From Euonymus europaeus (Eukaryota > Streptophyta > Magnoliopsida > Celastrales > Celastraceae): a DNA stretch of 64,000 nucleotides. Shown here piece after piece: positions 38,505 to 51,075 of this stretch. Position numbers and translations under genes: made by a program. The notes beneath the pieces are model-generated. The model made no database searches, was not told where the DNA came from, and saw only the letters and a list, made by a program, of their open reading frames with translations. The stretch lies in the NCBI GenBank assembly GCA_963580455.1, contig OY756962.1, positions 16,448,001 to 16,512,000 on the forward strand, given 5' to 3'. The stretch's first letter is position 1. Each line of letters starts with the position of its first letter.

Positions 38505-41500
38505 AAGCTTCCTAGATTATTTCGATGAGAAAAAATCAACTTTTTACGACAAATGGACAAAACCGTTAAAATCACCTCCATAGAGAGAGTTGAGAAACTT
38601 CGGACCCAAATCACCAACTTTCTATGAAAAATGGACAAAACCGTTAAATTCTCCTCCATAGAGAGTGTGGAGCAACTTCGAACCATCAAAGTTGTTCGAT
38701 GTACAGTTTTTATTGTTCTTCTATGTTAAATTTTATGAGTATAAGCTTCCTAGATTATTTCGATGCCAAAAAACGAACTTTTTACGACAAATGGACAAAA
38801 CCGTTAAAATCACCTCCATAGAGAGAGTAGAGAAACTTCGGACCCAAATCACCAACTTTCTATGAGAAATGGACAAAACCGTTAAATTCTCCTCCATAGA
38901 GAGTGTGGAGCAACTTCGAACCATCAAAGTTGTTCGATGTACAGTTTTTATTGTTCTTCTATGTTATATTTTATGAGTATAAGCTTCCTAGATTATTTCG
39001 ATGCCAAAAAACAAACTTTTTACGACAAATGGACAAAACCGTTAAAATCACCTCCATAGAGAGAGTTTAGAAACTTCGGACCCAAATCACCAACTTTCTA
39101 TGAGAAATGGACAAAACCGTTAAATTCTCCTCCATAGAGAGTGTGGAGCAACTTCGAACCATCAAAGTTGTTCGATGTACAGTTTTTATTGTTCTTCTAT
39201 GTTAAATTTTATGAGTATAAGCTTCCTAGATTATTTCGATGCCAAAAAATGAACTTTTTACGACAAATGGACAAAACCGTTAAAATCACCTCCATAGAGA
39301 GAGTTGAGAAACTTCGGACCCAAATCACCAACTTTCTATGAGAAATGGACAAAACCGTTAAATTCTCCTCCATAGAGAGTGTGGAGCAACTTCGAACCAT
39401 CAAAGTTGTTCGATGTACAGTTTTTATTGTTCTTCTATGTTAAATTTTATGAGTATAAGCTTCCTAGATTATTTCGATGCCAAAAAATGAACTTTTTACG
39501 ACAAATGGACAAAACCGTTAAAATCACCTCCATAGAGAGAGTTGAGAAACTTCGGACCCAAATCACCAACTTTCTATGAGAAATTGACAAAACCGTTAAA
39601 TTCTCCTCCATAGAGAGTGTGGAGCAACTTCGAACCATCAAAGTTGTTCGATGTACAGTTTTTATTGTTCTTCTATGTTAAATTTTATGAGTATAAGCTT
39701 CCTAGATTATTTCGATGCCAAAAAACAAACTTTTTACGACAAATGGACAAAACCGTTAAAATCACCTCCATAGAGAGAGTTGAGAAACTTCGGACCCAAA
39801 TCACCAACTTTCTATGAAAAATGGACAAAACCGTTAAATTCTCCTCCATAGAGAGTGTGGAGCAACTTCGAACCATCAAAGTTGTTCGATGTACAGTTTT
39901 TATTGTTCTTCTATGTTAAATTTTATGAGTATAAGCTTCCTAGATTATTTCGATGCCAAAAAATGAACTTTTTACGACAAATGGACAAAACCGTTAAAAT
40001 CACCTCCATAGAGAGAGTTGAGAAACTTCGGACCCAAATCACCAACTTTCTATGAGAAATGGACAAAACCGTTAAATTCTCCTCCATAGAGAGTGTGGAG
40101 CAACTTCGAACCATCAAAGTTGTTCGATGTACAGTTTTTATTGTTCTTCTATGTTAAATTTTATGAGTATAAGCTTCCTAGATTATTTCGATGCCAAAAA
40201 ATGAACTTTTTACGACAAATGGACAAAACCGTTAAAATCACCTCCATAGAGAGAGTTGAGAAACTTCGGACCCAAATCACCAACTTTCTATGAGAAATTG
40301 ACAAAACCGTTTAAATTCTCCTCCATAGAGAGTGTGGAGCAACTTCGAACCATCAAAGTTGTTCGATGTACAGTTTTTATTGTTCTTCTATGTTAAATTT
40401 TATGAGTATAAGCTTCCTAGATTATTTCGATGCCAAAAAACAAACTTTTTACGACAAATGGACAAAACCGTTAAAATCACCTCCATAGAGAGAGTTGAGA
40501 AACTTCGGACCCAAATCACCAACTTTCTATGAAAAATGGACAAAACCGTTAAATTCTCCTCCATAGAGAGTATGGAGCAACTTCGAACCATCAAAGTTGT
40601 TCGATGTACAGTTTTTATTGTTCTTCTATGTTAAATTTTATGAGTATAAGCTTCCTAGATTATTTCGATGCCAAAAAACGAACTTTTTACGACAAATGGA
40701 CAAAACCGTTAAAATCACCTCCATAGAGAGAGTAGAGAAACTTCGGACCCAAATCACCAACTTTCTATGAGAAATGGACAAAACCGTTAAATTCTCCTAC
40801 ATAGAGAGTGTGGAGCAACTTCGAACCATCAAAGTTGTTCGATGTACAGTTTTTATTGTTCTTCTATGTTATATTTTATGAGTATAAGCTTCCTAGATTA
40901 TTTCGATGCCAAAAAACGAACTTTTTACGACAAATGGACAAAACCGTTAAAATCACCTCCATAGAGAGAGTAGAGAAACTTCGGACCCAAATCACCAACT
41001 TTCTATGAGAAATGGACAAAACCGTTAAATTCTCCTCCATAGAGAGTGTGGAGCAACTTCGAACCATCAAAGTTGTTCGATGTACAGTTTTTATTGTTCT
41101 TCTATGTTATATTTTATGAGTATAAGCTTCCTAGATTATTTCGATGCCAAAAAACAAACTTTTTACGACAAATGGACAAAACCGTTAAAATCACCTCCAT
41201 AGAGAGAGTTTAGAAACTTCGGACCCAAATCACCAACTTTCTATGAGAAATGGACAAAACCGTTAAATTCTCCTCCATAGAGAGTGTGGAGCAACTTCGA
41301 ACCATCAAAGTTGTTCGATGTACAGTTTTTATTGTTCTTCTATGTTAAATTTTATGAGTATAAGCTTCCTAGATTATTTCGATGCCAAAAAATGAACTTT
41401 TTACGACAAATGGACAAAACCGTTAAAATCACCTCCATAGAGAGAGTTGAGAAACTTCGGACCCAAATCACCAACTTTCTATGAGAAATGGACAAAACCG

Positions 41501-42075
41501 TTAAATTCTCCTCCATAGAGAGTGTGGAGCAACTTCGAACCATCAAAGTTGTTCGATGTACAGTTTTTATTGTTCTTCTATGTTAAATTTTATGAGTATA
41601 AGCTTCCTAGATTATTTCGATGCCAAAAAACAAACTTTTTACGACAAATGGACAAAACCGTTAAAATCACCTCCATAGAGAGAGTTGAGAAACTTCGGAC
41701 ACAAATCACCAACTTATTATGAGAAATGGACAAAACCGTTAAATTCTCCTCCATAGAGAGTGTGGAGCAACTTCGAACCATCAAAGTTGTTCGACGTATA
41801 GTTTTTATTATTCTTCTATGTTAAATTTTATGAGTATAAGCTTCCTAGAATATTTCGATGCCAAAAAACGAACTTTTTACGATAAATGGACAAAACCGTT
41901 AAAATCACCTCCATAGAGAGAGTTGAGAAACTTCGGACCCAAATCACCAACTTTCTATGAGAAATTGTCAAAACCGTTAAATTCTTCTCCATAGAGAGTG
42001 TGGAGCAACTTCGAACCATCAAAGTTGTTCGATGTACAGTTTTTATTGTTCTTCTATGTTAAATTTTATGAGTAT
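38505..42075. repeat. Fifteen tandem copies of a 238-bp dimer (160 + 78 bp)
   Basis: HindIII sites fall at 38505, 38743, 38981, 39219, 39457, 39695, 39933, 40171, 40410, 40648, 40886, 41124, 41362, 41600, 41838 and 42076, i.e. fifteen units, all 238 bp except one of 239 bp (GTTTAAATTC near 40310). Each unit is a full monomer fused to a short one by an 82-bp deletion; the junction reads CTTCGGACCCAAATCACC. The deletion removes the end of one monomer and the start of the next, including its HindIII site, so the core (ACTTTCTATGAGAAATGG through CCATAGAGAG) occurs twice per HindIII interval. Copies look almost identical. Confidence 0.95.
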
Positions 42076-44305
42076 AAGCTTCCTGGATTATTTCGATGCC
42101 AAAAAATGAACTTTTTACGACAAATGGACAAAACCGTTAAATTCCCTCCATAAAGAGAGTTGAACAACTTCGGACCATCAAAGTTGCTCGGTGTACACTT
42201 TTTATTGTTCTTCTATGTCAAATTTTACGAGTATAAGCTTCCAAGATTATTTCGATTCCAAATCACCAACTTTCCATCAGAAATGGACAAAACCGTTAAA
42301 TGCTCCTCCAAGAGAGAGTTGAGCAACTTCGAACCATCAAAGTTACTCGATGTAAACTTTTTATTGTTCTTCTATGTTAAATTTTATGAGTATAAGCTTC
42401 CTAGATTATTTCGATGCCGAAAAACGAACTTTTTAGAACAAATGGACAAAATCGTTAAAAGATCCTCCGTAGAGAGAGTTGAGAAACTTCGGACCATCAA
42501 AGTTGCTCGGTGTACACTTTTTATTGTTCTTGTATGTCAAATTTTACGAGTATAAGCTTCCAAGATTATTTCGATGCCAAAACAACAACTTTTTATCACA
42601 AATGGACAAAACCGTTAAAAGCTCCTCCATAGAGAGAGTTGAGCAACTTCGGACCAACAAAGTTTCTCGGGATGCTCTTTTTATTGTTCCTCCATGTCAA
42701 ATTTTACGAGCATAAGCTTCCAAGATTATTTCGATTCCAAAACACCAACTTTTTATCACAAATGGACAAAACCGTTAAAAGGTCCTCCATAGAGAGAGTT
42801 GAGCAACTTCGGACCGACAAAGTTTCTCGGGATACACTTTTTATTGTTCTTCTATGTCAAATTTTACGAGTATAAGCTTCCTAGATTATTTCGATTTTAA
42901 AACACCATATTTCTTTGACAAATGGACAAAACCGTTAAAAGCCCCTCCATAGAGAGAGTTGAGCAACTTCGGACCATCAAAGTTGCTCGGTGTAGACTTT
43001 TTATTGTTCTTCTATGTCAAATTTTACGAGTATAAGCTTCCTAGATTATTTCGAAGCCAAAAAACGAACTTTTTACTACAAATAGACAAAACCGTTAAAA
43101 TCTCCTCCATAGAGGGAGTTGAGCAACTTCGGACCATCAAAGTTGTTCGGTTTACACTTTTTATTGTTCTTCTACGTCGAATTTTACGAGTATAGTCTTC
43201 CAAGATTATTTCGATTCTAAATCACCAAATTTCTATGAGAAATGGACAAAACCGTTAAAAGCTCCTCCATAGAGAGTTTAGAGCAACTTCGGACCATCAA
43301 AGTTGCTAGATGTACAGTTTTTATTGTTCTTCTATGTTAAATTTTATGTGTATAAGCTTCCTAGATTATTTCGATGACAAAAAACGAACTTTTTAGGACA
43401 AATGGACAAAACCGTTAAAATCACCTCCATAGAGAGAGTTGAGAAACTTCGGACCCAAATCACCAACTTTCTATGAGAAATGGACAAAACCGTTAAATTC
43501 TCCTCCATAGAGAGTGTGGGGCAACTTCGAACCATCAAAGTTGTTCGATGTACAGTTTTTATTGTTCTTCTATGTTAAATTTTATGAGTATAAGCTTCCC
43601 AGATTATTTCGATGCCAAAAAATGAACTTTTTACGACAAATGGACAAAACCGTTAAAATCACCTCCATAGAGAGAGTTGAGAAACTTCAGACGCAAATCA
43701 CCAACTTTCTATGACAAATGGACAAAACCGTTAAATTCTCCTCCATAGAGAGTGTGGAGCAACTTCGAACCATCAAAGTTGTTCGATGTACAGTTTTTAT
43801 TGTTCTTCTATGTTAAATTTTATGAGTATAAGCTTCCTAGATTATTTCGATGCCAAAAAACAAACTTTTTACGACAAATGGACAAAACCGTTAAAATCAC
43901 CTCCATAGAGAGAGTTGAGAAACTTCGGACACAAATCACCAACTTATTATGAGAAATGGACATAACCGTTAAATTCTCCTCCATAGAGAGTGTGGAGCAA
44001 CTTCGAACCATCAAAGTTGTTCGACGTACAGTTTTTATTATTCTTCTATGTTAAATTTTATGAGTATAAGCTTCCTAGAATATTTCGATGCCAAAAAACG
44101 AACTTTTTACGATAAATGGACAAAACCGTTAAAATCACCTCCATAGAGAGAGTTGAGAAACTTCGGACCCAAATCACCAACTTTCTATGAGAAATTGTCA
44201 AAACCGTTAAATTCTTCTCCATAGAGAGTGTGGAGCAACTTCGAACCATCAAAGTTGTTCGATGTACAGTTTTTATTGTTCTTCTATGTTAAATTTTATG
44301 GGTAT
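42076..44305. repeat. 2,230-bp higher-order repeat, copy 1
   Basis: Eight monomers (42076-43353, 1,278 bp because two monomers are 159 bp) followed by four 238-bp dimers (43354, 43592, 43830, 44068). The 159-bp monomers carry the same AATTCCCTCCATAAAG and CTCCAAGAGAG deletions as the 1,516-bp unit. Another marker is the changed HindIII site AGTCTTCC at 43194. Confidence 0.95.
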
Positions 44306-46535
44306 AAGCTTCCTGGATTATTTCGATGCCAAAAAATGAACTTTTTACGACAAATGGACAAAACCGTTAAATTCCCTCCATAAAGAGAGTTGAGCAACTT
44401 CGGACCATCAAAGTTGCTCGGTGTACACTTTTTATTGTTCTTCTATGTCAAATTTTACGAGTATAAGCTTCCAAGATTATTTCGATTCCAAATCACCAAA
44501 TTTCCATCAGAAATGGACAAAACCGTTAAATGCTCCTCCAAGAGAGAGTTGAGCAACTTCGAACCATCAAAGTTACTCGATGTAAACTTTTTATTGTTCT
44601 TCTATGTTAAATTTTATGAGTATAAGCTTCCTAGATTATTTCGATGCCGAAAAACGAACTTTTTAGAACAAATGGACAAAATCGTTAAAAGATCCTCCGT
44701 AGAGAGAGTTGAGAAACTTCGGACCATCAAAGTTGCTCGGTGTACACTTTTTATTGTTCTTGTATGTCAAATTTTACGAGTATAAGCTTCCAAGATTATT
44801 TCGATACCAAAACAACAACTTTTTATCACAAATGGACAAAACCGTTAAAAGCTCCTCCATAGAGAGAGTTGAGCAACTTCGGACCAACAAAGTTTCTCGG
44901 GATGCTCTTTTTATTGTTCCTCCATGTCAAATTTTACGAGCATAAGCTTCCAAGATTATTTCGATTCCAAAACACCAACTTTTTATCACAAATGGACAAA
45001 ACCGTTAAAAGGTCCTCCATAGAGAGAGTTGAGCAACTTCGGACCGACAAAGTTTCTCGGGATACACTTTTTATTGTTCTTCTATGTCAAATTTTACGAG
45101 TATAAGCTTCCTAGATTATTTCGATTTTAAAACACCATATTTCTTTGACAAATGGACAAAACCGTTAAAAGCCCCTCCATAGAGAGAGTTGAGCAACTTC
45201 GGACCATCAAAGTTGCTCGGTGTAGACTTTTTATTGTTCTTCTATGTCAAATTTTACGAGTATAAGCTTCCTAGATTATTTCGAAGCCAAAAAACGAACT
45301 TTTTACTACAAATAGACAAAACCGTTAAAATCTCCTCCATAGAGGGAGTTGAGCAACTTCGGACCATCAAAGTTGCTCGGTTTACACTTTTTATTGTTCT
45401 TCTACGTCGAATTTTACGAGTATAGTCTTCCAAGATTATTTCGATTCTAAATCACCAAATTTCTATGAGAAATGGACAAAACCGTTAAAAGCTCCTCCAT
45501 AGAGAGTTTAGAGCAACTTCGGACCATCAAAGTTGCTAGATTTACAGTTTTTATTGTTCTTCTATGTTAAATTTTATGAGTATAAGCTTCCTAGATTATT
45601 TCGATGACAAAAAACGAACTTTTTACGACAAATGGACAAAACCGTTAAAATCACCTCCATAGAGAGAGTTGAGAAACTTCGGACCCAAATCACCAACTTT
45701 CTATGAGAAATTGACAAAACCGTTAAATTCTCCTCCATAGAGAGTGTGGAGCAACTTCGAACCATCAAAGTTGTTCGATGTACAGTTTTTATTGTTCTTC
45801 TATGTTAAATTTTATGAGTATAAGCTTCCTAGATTATTTCGATGCCAAAAAATGAACTTTTTACGACAAATGGACAAAACCGTTAAAATCACCTCCATAG
45901 AGAGAGTTGAGAAACTTCAGACCCAAATCACCAACTTTCTATGAAAAATGGACAAAACCGTTAAATTCTCCTCCATAGAGAGTGTGGAGCAACTTCGAAC
46001 CATCAAAGTTGTTCGATGTACAGTTTTTATTGTTCTTCTATGTTAAATTTTATGAGTATAAGCTTCCTAGATTATTTCGATGCCAAAAAACAAACTTTTT
46101 ACGACAAATGGACAAAACCGTTAAAATCACCTCCATAGAGAGAGTTGAGAAACTTCGGACCCAAATCACCAACTTTCTATGAGAAATGGACAAAACCGTT
46201 AAATTCTCCTCCATAGAGAGTGTGGAGCAACTTCGAACCATCAAAGTTGTTCGATGTACAGTTTTTATTGTTCTTCTATGTTAAATTTTATGAGTATAAG
46301 CTTCGTAGATTATTTCGATGCCAAAAAATGAACTTTTTACGACAAATGGACAAAACCGTTAAAATCACCTCCATAGAGAGAGTTGAGAAACTTCGGACCC
46401 AAATCACCAATTTTCTATGAGAAATTGTCAGAGCCGTTAAATTCTCCTCCATAGAGAGTGTGGAGCAACTTCGAACCATCAAAGTTGTTCGATGTACAGT
46501 TTTTATTGTTCTTCTATGTTAAATTTTATGAGTAT
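44306..46535. repeat. 2,230-bp higher-order repeat, copy 2
   Basis: Exact-length repeat of 42076-44305 with rare substitutions, for example TTCGATACCAAAAC near 44800 and AATTGTCAGAGCCG near 46425. The four 238-bp dimers lie at 45584-46535. Confidence 0.95.
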
Positions 46536-47492
46536 AAGCTTCCTAGATTATTTCGATGCCAAAAAATGAACTTTTTACGACAAACGGACAAAACCGGTAA
46601 AATCCCTCCATAAAGAGAGTTGAGCAACTTCGGACCATCAAAGTTGCTCAGTGTACACTTTTTATTGTTCTTCTATGTCAAATTTTACGAGTATAAGCTT
46701 CCAAGATTATTTCGATTCCAAATCACCAACTTTCCATCAGAAATGGACAAAACCGTTAAATGCTCCTCCAAGAGAGAGTTGAGCAACTTCGAACCATCAA
46801 AGTTACTCGATGTAAACTTTTTATTGTTCTTCTATGTTTAATTTTATGAGTATAAGCTTCCTAGATTATTTCGATGCCGAAAAACGAACTTTTTACAACA
46901 AATGGACAAAATCGTTAAAAGATCCTCCGTAGAGAGAGTTGAGAAACTTCGGACCATCAAAGTTGCTCGGTGTACACTTTTTATTGTTCTTGTATGTCAA
47001 ATTTTACGTGTATAAGCTTCCAAGATTATTTCGATGCCAAAACAACAACTTTTTATCACAAATGGACAAAACCGTTAAAAGCTCCTCCATAGAGAGAGTT
47101 GAGCAACTTCGGACCAACAAAGTTTCTCGGGATGCTCTTTTTATTGTTCCTCCATGTCAAATTTTACGAGCATAAGCTTCCAAGATTATTTCGATTCCAA
47201 AACACCAACTTTTTATCACAAATGGACAAAACCGTTAAAAGGTCCTCCATAGAGAGAGTTGAGCAACTTCGGACCGACAAAGTTTCTCGGGATACACTTT
47301 TTATTGTTCTTCTATGTCAAATTTTACGAGTATAAGCTTCCTAGATTATTTCAATTTTAAAACACCATATTTCTTTGACAAATGAACAAAACCGTTAAAA
47401 GCCCCTCCATAGAGAGAGTTGAGCAACTTCGGACCATCAAATTTGCTCGGTGTACACTTTTTATTGTTCTTCTATGTCAAATTTTACGAGTA
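46536..47492. repeat. 2,230-bp higher-order repeat, copy 3 (truncated)
   Basis: Follows copy 2 in phase for about six monomers, then stops near 47493. There the expected TTCGAAGCC monomer is replaced by a TTCGATGTTAAAAC monomer with CTTAGAGAAATAGAC, typical of the 34-kb region. The rest of the unit, including its four 238-bp dimers, is missing. Confidence 0.85.
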
Positions 47493-50400
47493 TAAGCTTC
47501 CTAGATTATTTCGATGTTAAAACACCATCTTTCTTAGAGAAATAGACAAAACCGTTAAAAGCCCCTCGATAAAGAGAGTTGAGCAACTTCGAACCATCAA
47601 AGTTGCTCGGTGTACACTTTTTCTTGTTATTCTATGTCAAATTTTAGGAGTATAAGCTTCCAAGATTATTTCGATTCCAAATCACTACTTTTCTATGAGA
47701 AATGGACAAAACCGTTAAAAGCTCCTCCATAGAGAGAGTTGAGCAACTTCGAACCATCAAAGTTGCTCGATGTAAACTTTTTATTGTTCTTCTATGTTAA
47801 ATTTTACGAGTATAAGCTTCCTAGATTATTTCGATGCAAAAAATGAACTTTTTACGACAAATGGACAAAACCGTTAAAATCACCTCCATAGAGAGAGTTG
47901 AGAAACTTCGGACCCAATTCACCAACTTTCTATGAGAAATGGACAAAACCGTTAAATTCTCCTCCATAGAGAGTGTGGAACAACTTCGAACCATCAAAGT
48001 TGTTCGATGTACAGTTTTTATTGTTCTTCTATGTTAAATTTTATGAGTATAAGCTTCCTAGATTATTTCGATGCCAAAAAACGAACTTTTTACGACAAAT
48101 GGACAAAACCGTTAAATTCCCTCCATAAAGAGAGTTGAGCAACTTCGGACCATCAAAGTTGCTCGGTGTACACTTTTTATTGTTCTTCTTTGTCAAATTT
48201 TACGAGTATAAGATTCCAAGATTATTTCGATTCCAAATCACCAACTTTCCATGAGAAATGGACAAAACCATTAAATGCTCCTCCAAGAGAGAGTTGAGCA
48301 ACTTCGAACCATCAAAGTTCCTCGATGTAAACTTTTTATTGTTCTTCTATGTTAAATTTTATGAGTATAAGCTTCCTAGATTATTTCGATGCCAAAAAAC
48401 GAACTTTTTACAACAAATGGACAAAATCGTTAAAAGATTCTCCGTAGAGAGAGTTGAGCAACTTCGGACCATCAAAGTTGCTCGATGTACACTTTTTATT
48501 GTTCTTCTATGTCAAATTTTACGAGTATAAGCTTCCTAGATTATTTCGATGTTAAAACACCATCTTTCTTAGAGAAATAGACAAAACCGTTAAAAGCCCC
48601 TCCATAAAGAGAGTTGAGCAACTTCGAACAATCAAAGTTGCTCGGTGTACACTTTTTATTGTTATTCTATGTCAAATTTTATGAGTATAAGCTTCCAAGA
48701 TTATTTCGATTCAAAATCACCACTTTCTATGAGAAATGGACAAAACCGTTAAAAGCTCCTCCATAGAGAGAGTGGAGCAACTTCGAACCATCAAAGTTGC
48801 TCGATGTAAACTTTTTATTGTTCTTCTATGTTAAATTTTACGAGTATAAGCTTCATAGATTATTTCGATGCCAAAAAACGAACTTTTTACGACAAATGGA
48901 CAAAACCGTTAAAAGCTCCTCCATAGAGAGAGTTGAGATACTTCGGACCATCAAAGTTGCTCGGTGTACACTTTTTATTGTTCTTCTATGTCAAATTTTA
49001 TGTGTATAAGCTTCCAAGATTATTTCGACGCCAAAACACCAACGTTTTATTACAAATGGACAAAACCGTTAAAAGCTCCTCCATAGAGAGAGTTGAGCAA
49101 CTTCGGACCAACAAAGTTTCACGGGATACACTTTTTATTGTTCTTCTATGTCAAATTTTACGAGTATAAGCTTCCTAGTTTATTTCGATGTTAAAACACC
49201 ATCTTTCTTCGACAAATGTACAAAACCGTTAAAAGCCCCTCCATAGAGAGAGTTGAACAACTTCGGACCGTCAAAGATGCTCGGTGTACACTTTTTATTG
49301 TTCTTCTATGTCAAATTTTACGAGTATAAGCTTCCTAGATTATTTCGATGCTAAAACACCATTTTTCTATGACAAATGGACAAACCCGTTAAAAGCTCCT
49401 CCATAGAGAGAGTTGAGCAACTTCGGACCATCAAAGTTGCTCGGTGTACAATTTATATTGTTCTTCTATGTCGAATTTTACGAGTATAATCTTCCAAGAT
49501 TATTTCGATTCCAAATCACCAACTTTCTATGAGAAATGGACAAAACCGTTAAAAGCTCCTCCATAGAGAGTGTAGAGCAACTTCGGACCATCGAATTTGC
49601 TAGATGTACACTTTTTATTGTTCTTCTATGTTAAATTTTATGAGTATAAGCTTCCTAGATTATTTCGATGAGAAAAAATCAACTTTTTACGACAAATGGA
49701 CAAAACCGTTAAAATCACCTCCATAGAGAGAGTTGAGAAACTTCGGACCCAAATCACCAACTTTCTATGAAAAATGGACAAAACCGTTAAATTCTCCTCC
49801 ATAGAGAGTGTGGAGCAACTTCGAACCATCAAAGTTGTTCGATGTACAGTTTTTATTGTTCTTCTATGTTAAATTTTATGAGTATAAGCTTCCTAGATTA
49901 TTTCGATGCCAAAAAACGAACTTTTTACGACAAATGGACAAAACCGTTAAAATCACCTCCATAGAGAGAGTTGAGAAACTTCGGACCCAAATCACCAACT
50001 TTCTATGAGAAATGGACAAAACCGTTAAATTCCCCTCCATAGAGAGTGTGGAGCAACTTCGAACCATCAAAGTTGTTCGATGTACAGTTTTTATTGTTCT
50101 TCTATGTTATATTTTATGAGTATAAGCTTCCTAGATTATTTCGATGCCAAAAAACAAACTTTTTACGACAAATGGACAAAACCGTTAAAATCACCTCCAT
50201 AGAGAGAGTTTAGAAACTTCGGACCCAAATCACCAACTTTCTATGAGAAATGGATAAAACCGTTAAATTCTCCTCCATAGAGAGTGTGGAGCAACTTCGA
50301 ACCATCAAAGTTGTTCGATGTACAGTTTTTATTGTTCTTCTATGTTAAATTTTATGAGTATAAGCTTCCTAGATTATTTCGATGCCAAAAAACGAACTTT

Positions 50401-51075
50401 TTATGACAAATGGACAAAACCGTTAAAATCACCTCCATAGAGAGAGTTGAGAAACTTCGGACCCAAATCACCAACTTTCTATGAGAAATGGACAAAACCG
50501 TTAAATTCTCCTCCATAGAGAGTGTGGAGCAACTTCGAACCATCAAAGTTGTTCGATGTACAGTTTTTATTGTTCTTCTATGTTAAATTTTATGAGTATA
50601 AGCTTCCTAGATTATTTCGATGCCAAAAAATGAACTTTTTACGACAAATGGACAAAACCGTTAAAATCACCTCCATAGAGAGAGTTGAGAAACTTCGGAC
50701 CCAAATCACCAACTTTCTATGAGAAATTGACAAAACCGTTAAATTCTCCTCCATAGAGAGTGTGGAGCAACTTCGAACCATCAAAGTTGTTCGAGGTACA
50801 GTTTTTATTGTTCATCTATGTTAAATTTTATGAGTATAAGCTTCCTAGATTATTTCGTTGCCAAAAAACAAACTTTTTACGACAAATGGACAAAACCGTT
50901 AAAATCACCTCCATAGAGAGAGTTGAGAAACTTCGGACCCAAATCACCAACTTTCTATGAGAAATTGTCAAAACCGTTAAATTCGTCTCCATAGAGAGTG
51001 TGGAGCAACTTCGAACCATCAAAGTTGTTCGATGTACAGTTTTTATTGTTCTTCTATGTTAAATTTTATGAGTAT
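47493..51075. repeat. Block copied from 34-41 kb, interrupting the 2,230-bp array
   Basis: 47493 to about 48.5 kb matches 34196 to about 35.2 kb (offset about 13,297 bp, shared CCCCTCGATAAAGAG). From about 48.6 kb it matches 37.4 kb onward (offset 11,143 bp, shared CTTCGAACAATCAAAG, GTTTCACGGGATAC and GATGAGAAAAAATCAAC). It ends in six 238-bp dimers (49648-51075) and is followed by another 2,230-bp unit in correct phase. Confidence 0.85.
49648..51075. repeat. Six tandem copies of the 238-bp dimer
   Basis: HindIII sites at 49648, 49886, 50124, 50362, 50600, 50838 and 51076, all 238 bp apart. The first unit has the GATGAGAAAAAATCAAC variant that also opens the fifteen-copy array at 38505, so this is a shorter copy (6 against 15 units) of the same array. 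Confidence 0.93.
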
